Source of the DNA: Epiperipatus broadwayi
Taxonomy: Eukaryota; Onychophora; Udeonychophora; Euonychophora; Peripatidae
DNA length: 64,000 nucleotides
Direction of reading: 5' to 3'
Assembly (NCBI GenBank): GCA_028023455.1
Contig: JAQFVV010000036.1
Coordinates: 4,339,576 to 4,403,575 of the forward strand
Positions within the stretch are counted from its first letter, which is position 1. Each line of letters opens with the position of its first letter. The position numbers and the translations under genes were made by a program. The notes under the pieces were generated by a model. It worked only from the letters and a program-made list of their open reading frames with translations. It was not told where the DNA came from and did not search any database. Of this stretch, positions 57,059 to 64,000 are shown in pieces.

Positions 57059-57551
57059 GATCTACTGATGTCTTTCCTTTTCTGAAAATTATAATACACA
57101 GAAATAAGAACAATAAATTTTTTCATTTCTTTTTAATTTCATTTTACTAATGCTGTGTGCTTCATATTAAAATTGTAACATTCAATAATTATACCGTGTC
57201 ATTTACTAAATAAAAACTGATTATCTTTTATTGACAATGAAGTCATTGCTATAAAAATTTTGAAAGATATTTCAGACATTAAAAATAGAGACACTAGAAT
57301 AGATTATTCAACAATTTAAGTCAAGCGTTAGCATATAGCTAAGGTGGTAAATAGTTTTAGAAGTGATGTTGGTGAAGAATGGAAGATAGCCTTCGTGTGA
57401 AAGTTTAATTGCTGAAGTCATCTAGAGTTTGCAAAAAGCAGCAAAATTCGAGGATTTGAGTCAATAAATCTTAGAAAGAAAAAATAAAAATTGTTGAATC
57501 CTTTCTTTCTATATACTAGTTGATATTCATATAGAATATCAACTGATATTC
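57059..57551. other. Nothing recognised
   Basis: Original flank of the LINE target site, AT-rich. The direct repeat TGATATTCATATAGAA at 57522-57560 leads into the HH-1 copy. Confidence 0.45.
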
Positions 57552-57715
57552 ATATAGAACTGATGAGTGTTGGTTTAGCATTAAATACGTGTATTAGTGA
57601 TTTTTTTTCCTATATGTGGGTGGTCATGTGTATCAGTAGTATGAGATAGTGTGGATCATTGAAGGGTGCTTGAAAGTCTGTGTTCAAATCGCTTATATTT
57701 ATTGATATAGAAGTA
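57552..57715 (+). mobile_element. HH-1 element, 5'-truncated
   Basis: Starts at the ribozyme core and continues TTAGTGATT, GTCATGTGTATCAGTAGTAT, GAGATAGTGTGGATCATTGA, GAAAGTCTGTGTTCAAATCG and the A/T-rich tail. Confidence 0.75.
57555..57598 (+). ncRNA. Truncated hammerhead ribozyme (HH-1)
   Basis: Core CUGAUGA (57560-57566), stem II of 15 nt (GUGUUGGUUUAGCAU), UAAA for GAAA, the 8-nt stem III interval ending GUA, and UUAGU. The 5' strand of stem I is lost with the truncation, so it should be inactive. Confidence 0.65.
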
Positions 57716-58259
57716 GATTGAAATTTTTATTACATCTGTTAAAAGTCTGTAATAGATTTCAACCATATTATAGAAAATAGGGCTTATAACAATAGACATA
57801 AACAGAAACAAAATTAAAAGCACTGGCGTAAATAAAAATATCAATAAATCTGAAAAATTAAAATCAAAATTCTAGCTATTTAAATATCATAACTGCATAA
57901 ATCCCATTATAAATAGATAGTGAGTTAACCTACTGTGAATTATATTGAAACTTGTTAAATAAATTAAGATAAACAATAAAATTTAGTTGGAATATGCAAA
58001 CCTATTATGAGTTAAGAAAAAAAAACGAATTAGCTGAAAATGTGAAAACTACCAATTGTTTTTAAAAATATAAAGATGACTCAATTTCACATAATAAATA
58101 TAATGGAATAAAGAATCAAAATCAGCAACATTTATTGTAGTCATCCTGCCACCCAGTAATCAACTACACTTATGTAGAGACTATTTTGTGATAGTTAATA
58201 AAAACTTCCAAGCAAAATACTTAGGCAGTGCTAAATGTTGAACAAGTTTTAGATTTGCT

Positions 58260-60000
58260 CCAAAATTGCTCAATCTTTATGAAATTAGATCTAATAGCAG
58301 ATTTTGCCAAATTCTTGTGAGAGACCTCCATATTAACTATAACCAAGCATAGTAAACTTTTCAAATGTAATTGGTTGATATTTGAGATTACATTCATACC
58401 AAATGTAATCTAATCAAGGCTTAACAAGCATTTTAATGACCTAAATGAGATAATTTTGGTTTTCCATAACCTTATAGCAACAGCCCAACTAAAATCTGTC
58501 AAATCAAAGATAAAGGAAGTGTGTGGTTGATTAAAGAATTTTAAAATACAGTTGTAAGCGACATCATTCCAGAGAACATGAGAAACTATCATATGGAAAT
58601 GCTTATGTCATGATGGTTGTAAAAAGTCTAAGATCTGTAAAAATAAAACTGCATGCTTCTTAAGGATAATTTTTTTAAGAAAAATTCATGTTCATACACC
58701 ACTATGTAATCTAAGAAAGGAAAAAGTGAACAATGGATTAGCTCAAAAGAAAACTCTTAAATAGTCAAAATCAGTACTAGCATCTAATTTTATATTAATC
58801 CATTATAATGTTAAGATAGAAGTTATATTTACAACAGATGTATTTGCATGTAATAACCACATCAAAAGTAAAATATTGTCAAGCATTGTTAGCCGAGAGG
58901 TCAGAGAAACTGCCTTGCAAGCAAGTAGTTGGTTGTGGGTTCGCCTCCTGGCAGATGCTATGACATAGGGAAAAAAAAGTAAAATATTAATTGAAAAAGT
59001 AATAGTTTAAGCATATTATACTTTACTTAAAGCTATAGAAATTGGTTATAAACCTGGAACATAGCAAATAGAATGATAAAATTGTAACAATATTTGTGTC
59101 ACTGAAAATAGATCTTGCTTCAGAACACAAACCATTAATGGGGTTATTATCTAAGGTTGCAACAATACTCAGATCACATGATCACAATTTTTTTGTATTA
59201 ATAAAACTTACTATATATTATTATTGCAAGCTAATTTATAAAAACTGAAGCCAAATCTATCATGCAACACATATTCAAGTTCTTATGTAATCAAGAGGGT
59301 TGTTCAAAAACTACTATTTTATAATTTTAGATATAATGAAAATTTGATATCTTAATTTTAAAATGAGTTATCCAACTTTCCTGGTTATTTTTCACTTTCC
59401 TTTTGGAATTCATCAGAAACCTATAGAAATCAAAGAAATGTATATTAATTCTGATAAAATAGTGAAACCATATAAAGGAAAAAAGAAAATTGTGAAACTG
59501 ATTCATGAAAAATATCTAGTAATTGTTATATTCAGGATCTCAACATTTGAATATGTATGGTGGACAAAGATAATTATGAATATCAACACAAATTATGTTT
59601 GTCAGAGAAAGGCTAGATTATCCATCAAGGAATATCATATATGATTAAAAACTGCTAGATCAAAAATTTATACTTGATCCTACACAGGACAACTATTCCT
59701 AGTAAAGGCTAACGAACATTCTGTCAGAAAATTATTAAGTGATTAAAAATATTAAATCTGAAGAAACTGCACAGAGATTTAAAGAAATGTGCTCCTGCAT
59801 GAGAAACTACTAACTAGTAAAGGATATTAGATTGCATGAAAAAGAAACGAGATTCAGAGAAATCTTCTCATCTCATGGTTTATAAAAAATGTTGGTTACA
59901 GACAATGAACATCATTTATATCAGTGAATTATGATGATAAATTAAAGAAATATAAGTTACCACACTTGTTTTAACTTCTCTATTAACCTGAGTAAAATGA
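58260..60000 (+). pseudogene. Decayed Ty3/gypsy-like pol
   Basis: Plus-strand fragments in shifting frames appear in the order of an LTR-retrotransposon pol: FEITFIPNVI-SRLNKHFNDL (reverse transcriptase LPFG region, about 58375-58440), SKSVLASNFILIHYN followed by FTTDVFA (start of RNase H, 58768-58850), SEHKPLMGLLSKV (TDHKPL motif, about 59120), KLIHEKY...YVWWTKI...CQRKA (integrase zinc-binding region, 59490-59610) and IFSSHGL-KMLVTDNEHHL (integrase core with the second Asp, 59850-59915). No LTRs, primer site or gag were found. Many stops; split by a SINE-A insertion. Confidence 0.65.
58879..58974 (+). mobile_element. SINE-A copy with perfect 14-bp duplication
   Basis: GTTAGCCGAGAGGTCAGAG, CCTTGCAAGCAAGTAGTTGG, a 12-base deletion before GTGGGTTCGCCTCC, tail GATGCTATGACATAGGG and A-run. 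AAAAGTAAAATATT flanks it at 58864-58877 and 58975-58988. It interrupts the gypsy-like pol between the RNase H motifs. Confidence 0.95.
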
Positions 60001-61309
60001 CTTGGTAAAAACGGCTGTTCTTCAAATAAAATTCATGAAGGATGGAAAAAACTAAACATATGATCTTCAGTAAGTCAAGTATATAACTGTATTTCACCAA
60101 CTTATAAAACCATTAAGATCAACTGGACAAAATCCTACAAATTGTTTATGAAAAGACAACTATGTAATAAACAGTCTTTATCGGGCCCAAATATGATACT
60201 GAGGTGAGGATATAGATTAGGAAAAGTGTGAATGAAAAACATGGATAAAGGAGAGACTAAATTTTGTAATATGTTGAAATATTGATATTGTACAAGCTAA
60301 AAATAGAGGTGAATAGCATAAATATATTAACCATTTATGACTCAAATTTAATATAAAAATAGTGTCACTGGATGAAAAACATAAAATTATTTCTTATGAA
60401 AATATCAAAATTTCAGATAGAAACAAAAGTAGAAAACACTCATCCAAAAACATTTGAAAATAAAAAAAAAAACAACAAGAGAATTTAATAATAGAATTGA
60501 ATCAACAAGTGAGGAGTTAATAGATGACACATATATTTGTCCCTACTTTTAGAAAAAAAGAAATTATCCATTATGTATATAAAAGACAAATAAACAATAC
60601 ACTATAAATAGTCAAAGTAAGAGTCATAGATCACATGACCCTATTCTCTTAAGCTTGTAAGTTATAAACAATGAGGATTTCTAATTGCTCAACAAGCTTT
60701 GTGTTAAATGCTTAGCCAGAGAAAGCATTTAAAATATCCCCCTCACAAACCTCCCCCAAACCCCTGACCCTGGTTTCATGCTTTGGCACTCCTCAGAGAG
60801 GTGCCAGGGTAGGTTCAGACACTAGATCAACACACTCTATTTATAAAAAAAATAGGCAGAATTTTTTAATATAAGAATGATTAGAACCTAAAAAAATATA
60901 ATGCTGATTATCCAGTAAACCAGGAGCAACAATCTCGATTTAAGTGTTGCCAAAGATATGGAAAAAAAAAGCTAGAGTCTTACAGTGCAGGTCAAATAGA
61001 TTTCAAAATTAATTTTGTCAATGGAACAGACAATTAATTTTAGCAGATAATTACACTATTCTTATAACATAATAAATATAAGTACATTGATATGCGTAAT
61101 TTGGGTAAATATTACCTTTACTGGGCCAAAACATGCATGCTCTGGAGAAATAATTTTGAACTTTTCTTTTTGAATTTGTTACTTTTTCTTTCCTGTAGTT
61201 GTAAACTTGGTCCTTTAACAATATATCTTATTTTTCAGAAGTCATCTGTTCCTTCAAATCCTTGTGCTTGTAGTCTTTTATTGGGCAAATAATTTTCCAC
61301 AAGATGATA
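60001..61309. other. Unassigned, with a C-rich block
   Basis: 60720-60850 is C-rich (CCCCCTC, CCTCCCCC, AAACCCCTGACCC) and holds a small hairpin TTGGCACTCCTC/GAGAGGTGCCAG. 60000-60300 may continue the gypsy-like remnant. Nothing else recognised. Confidence 0.4.
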
Positions 61310-61850
61310 ATGTTTGCAATAATGATTTGGGTGCCTGAGTTATCGTAAACTAGGCAAATTTTTGCAGAGAGAAACAACATATTTTGAGTAAAATTCACTG
61401 CAGCTTGTTGTTTTGACAATGATGAAGTGCCACTAATTGTAGAAGTCATCAAAGCTAAATATTTTTATAGAAAATATCACTGAAGAGAATCATGAGGTCA
61501 TTGGATATTTGGTGCCATAGAGAAGGGGTTGATAAAGTGTTTCATGACAAAAGTTCAGGACAGAATGGCTGTTATTTTTGAACCTGTTATACATCAATAC
61601 ATTTTTCCAGAGACCCATATCATTATAGATGGGTGGGCTGTATACTACAACATAGGCAGAATTTATAATAGCATATATATACATTCTGTTGTTTTGTACC
61701 AGAAAAACTGCGAATCCAGACAACACAGATATCCATACACAAAATGTAGAGAATATATCAATGCTTGCCAAACGTAAGCTAAAATGTAAATTTGGTACCC
61801 AGATATGCCTTATTTTCGTCCTATCTGCAGAAAATTTCATTCATGATTCT
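61310..61850 (+). pseudogene. Second Merlin/IS1595-type transposase remnant
   Basis: Plus-strand reading in order: VNWANFCRE (61345-61375), DEVPLIVEVIKAKYF, where the catalytic Asp-Glu of EVDES is replaced by Ile-Lys, GHWIFGAIEKGLIKCFMTKV, PETHIIIDGWAVYYNIG with the second catalytic Asp (IIDGW), YIHSVVLY, and, after a frameshift near 61710, ANPDNTDIHTQNVENI and AKRKLKCKFGT. Two TGA stops lie between the first two motifs. The same family as 26.2 kb but better preserved at its C-terminus; both are dead. Confidence 0.85.
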
Positions 61851-62333
61851 TTGCAATGTTGTCACCATTTTTATGGAATTTATTATTGTTGTGAACTATG
61901 CATTGTAGTTCGAAATTATTCAGCCAGAGTGCGTATGTTTCGGCCTCTAAAGATAAGGTTTACACTAATTTCAGGTAGTCTGATCAATTTATTATTTATA
62001 TATTAGTCAATTACTTAAAAGTTACTTATTTAAAATTATGCCAAAGAATATGCTGGCAATTAAAGAGAAAATTATTTAACATTAGTTCCATGTGCAAACC
62101 AGTAAGTTCAAATATAACGAGAAAAAAAAATGTTAACGTAAACGTTTTAAAAATTGTATTAATTCTTAAATTAATGTAACAATTTGAACATTTAATCTCG
62201 CGCCTCAGTTCCTTATAGTATATATATATATTACTATTATAAAATAAAATAAAAACATTAAAAATAAAACTCTATAAGAAATTTTTATGCTAACACCATT
62301 TTATATATATACGTAGAGATAATTTTTAAAAAG

Positions 62334-63791
62334 ATGCCTTTAAGAAAAAGGGTAAAATCTTTAAGCGATCATTGTATCAAAAACTGCGTAAATATTTTAC
62401 AAGAAGTAAATTCAAAAGAAAAACTAGAAAACTTCATAAGGTTAAATAAACTCAGATTTAACTATTTTAAACTCCCCCAACTTATGATTGATCAACTATT
62501 AGACTACTTAAGAACAAATAATAATATAAATTCTTATAACGTGAGTTTATTTTTACAATGGGAAAATAAACGTTTGGATTTTCAAGAGTGTACTTTTATG
62601 TTATTTCCCAAAAATATTCAGGATGCTCTTATACAAAATTGTCCCCATTTACAAAAGTTGAATCTTCAACATTGTTTATATCTTTCAACTGAGGAGTTAA
62701 AACATCTACTAAAACATTTACTTTATCTAACACATCTTAATTTGCATAATACTAACTGTGATGATAGTGTAGTTAATATGGTCTTTCAAATTTGTCGCAA
62801 CCTAATGGAATTTAGTGTATCCAGTATCTATTACTCCATTAGCGACTCCTGTCTTCGCTCTTTATCTGATAATATTCTAACACCAGCATGCAGTGCTTTA
62901 AAAAAACTAGATATATTAAGTACAAATATCACTAGGGATGGTGTAATAATTATTTTAAAGAATTCACCTAATTTGCAACAAATTTTAGCAGAAGAAGTTG
63001 TAGCTGCCCTAATTACTTTATCTAGAGAATATAATGAAAATATTTGCTTTCTTTACTTAGAAAGTCTATGTTTCGAATTCATGCCTACAAGTAATGATTT
63101 TCAGTCAATTATCAATATATGCCCAGCCATAAAAGTTATAGAAGTGATATGTGACATAACAAATTTTTGTGTTATTTACAAATTTGAATATTTACAAGAA
63201 TTGAAAATCGTATCATTGCCGACTATGTCATATTATTCTATCATTATTGATATTTTAAAAAGATGTGGAAATAAATTAAATGTCTTGGAAATGTTAGATG
63301 AAGCACAAGTCCTGGTAGTTAGTGATATATTAGAATATTGTCCAAATCTGCACAAATTATCTCTAAGATTTCATAGACTGAGTAGTGGAAACTTTAAACT
63401 TTTCTCAGAACAAACATTTGAATATCTTACAAGACTTTTAATTCAGTGTGTTAATAGTTCTAATAATGAGACTGTGGAAAGCATAAAATTGTTGCTTTTG
63501 ATAAGTAAAAATCTGAATTATCTATTTTTAGGTCACATTTTAGGTTTAACTGAAGAAGAACTAATATCCATACTTTTAGAAAACTCATTTACAAGTTTGC
63601 AAACTCTTATTTTAGTGGATATGATAATTACTTCCGAAATTGTTAACATTCTGGTTAAAGATCGCAATAGTTTATTGAAACAACTTGAAATATGGTATTG
63701 CGAGGGTTTTAACAGGAGTCATTACGATTTATTTTCAAAGTATATTGAAAGTGAAAACTTGGATTTAAAATTAATATTTGATGAATTTTAA
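62334..63791 (+). CDS. Leucine-rich-repeat protein, single exon, 485 aa
   Basis: An uninterrupted frame from an ATG in fair context (AAAAAGATGCC) to TAA. After an N-terminal helical segment (LRKRVKSLSDHCIKNCVNIL; LPQLMIDQLLDYLR), which could be a degenerate F-box-like or cullin-adaptor-type start, come about ten cysteine-containing LRRs of the RNI/AMN1 type: CPHLQKLNLQHCLYLSTEEL, LTHLNLHNTNCDDS, LKKLDILSTNITRDGV, CPNLHKLSLRFHRLSSG, LNYLFLGHILGLTEEEL and LKQLEIWYCEGFNR. There is no signal peptide or membrane span, so it is probably intracellular. Proteins of this kind often recruit substrates to ubiquitin ligases; that is inference. TATATATATACG 25-35 bp upstream may be a TATA box, and AATAAA at 63808-63813 fits a poly(A) signal. 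The lack of introns suggests a retrogene or intronless lineage-specific family member. Confidence 0.85.
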   Translation: MPLRKRVKSLSDHCIKNCVNILQEVNSKEKLENFIRLNKLRFNYFKLPQLMIDQLLDYLRTNNNINSYNVSLFLQWENKRLDFQECTFMLFPKNIQDALIQNCPHLQKLNLQHCLYLSTEELKHLLKHLLYLTHLNLHNTNCDDSVVNMVFQICRNLMEFSVSSIYYSISDSCLRSLSDNILTPACSALKKLDILSTNITRDGVIIILKNSPNLQQILAEEVVAALITLSREYNENICFLYLESLCFEFMPTSNDFQSIINICPAIKVIEVICDITNFCVIYKFEYLQELKIVSLPTMSYYSIIIDILKRCGNKLNVLEMLDEAQVLVVSDILEYCPNLHKLSLRFHRLSSGNFKLFSEQTFEYLTRLLIQCVNSSNNETVESIKLLLLISKNLNYLFLGHILGLTEEELISILLENSFTSLQTLILVDMIITSEIVNILVKDRNSLLKQLEIWYCEGFNRSHYDLFSKYIESENLDLKLIFDEF

Positions 63792-64000
63792 TGTTTTTTT
63801 TTTTTTAAATAAAACTTTATTTTTGAAATTTTTAAAATTTAAAACATGTCTTGTTTAAAAATATTGAAAGTAACATTGGTTACTTGTTGATATCTCAGAC
63901 TATAAATATTTAATATTCATTTTTATACAGCCATTTATAAGATTTGTTTTATGATGTATAATGAAAACAAAACAGGAGCATTAATTAACAAGAAAAAAAC
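63792..64000. other. 3' flank of the LRR gene
   Basis: T-run, then AATAAA (63808-63813) and AT-rich sequence to the window end. No further feature. Confidence 0.5.

Overview
The window is nuclear DNA from an invertebrate metazoan: strongly AT-rich, gene-poor and packed with retroelements. The animal assignment rests on three spliced exons of a Popeye-domain (POPDC) gene with very long introns, on animal-type non-LTR elements, a Penelope-like element and Merlin-type transposases, and on tRNA-derived SINEs. The phylum cannot be fixed from sequence alone. The style of the leucine-rich-repeat protein and the repeat load would suit a chelicerate or another AT-rich invertebrate, but that is a guess.

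Host genes. A POPDC gene runs on the minus strand. Three 3' coding exons are visible (46229-46337, 32429-32765, 13876-14021), separated by introns of about 13.5 and 18.4 kb; splice phases agree at both junctions. The 5' exons with the membrane segments are not in view. A single-exon gene for a 485-residue LRR protein lies at 62334-63791 (+). One further exon-like patch (45570-45690, +) is unassigned.

Mobile DNA fills most of the rest. 50763-57041 (-) is a full-length two-ORF LINE with a perfect 17-bp target-site duplication; one stop codon interrupts ORF2. A decayed relative lies beside it (47.8-50.1 kb, -). Older remnants: two RTE-like fragments (1.0-2.0 and 43.0-44.1 kb, -), another LINE (40.6-43.0 kb, +), a Ty3/gypsy-like pol (58.3-60.0 kb, +), a Penelope-like element with inverted terminal repeats (23.7-25.0 kb) and two dead Merlin/IS1595-type transposases (26.2-26.7 kb, -; 61.3-61.9 kb, +). 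Eight copies of a ~100-bp tRNA-derived SINE ('SINE-A') are scattered, most with target-site duplications.

The most notable content is a set of small structured elements. One 0.4-0.5 kb family ('HH-1': 3.8, 7.3, 22.0, 35.2 and 57.6 kb, with fragments at 13.3 and 14.7 kb) carries a type I hammerhead ribozyme. A second family ('HH-2': 12.6 and 36.3 kb, with a divergent inverted relative at 18.5-19.3 kb) carries another. The differences between copies in the ribozyme cores look like CpG decay of active ancestors. A further group of fold-back elements (2.2, 7.7, 19.3, 25.1, 35.8, 41.1 kb) consists of long hairpins. Three of these are flanked by 13-23-bp direct repeats, which fits target-primed reverse transcription better than cut-and-paste transposition.

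The working picture is a POPDC locus whose introns have been colonised by LINEs and by non-autonomous hairpin or ribozyme-bearing retroelements that probably borrow LINE or Penelope machinery.
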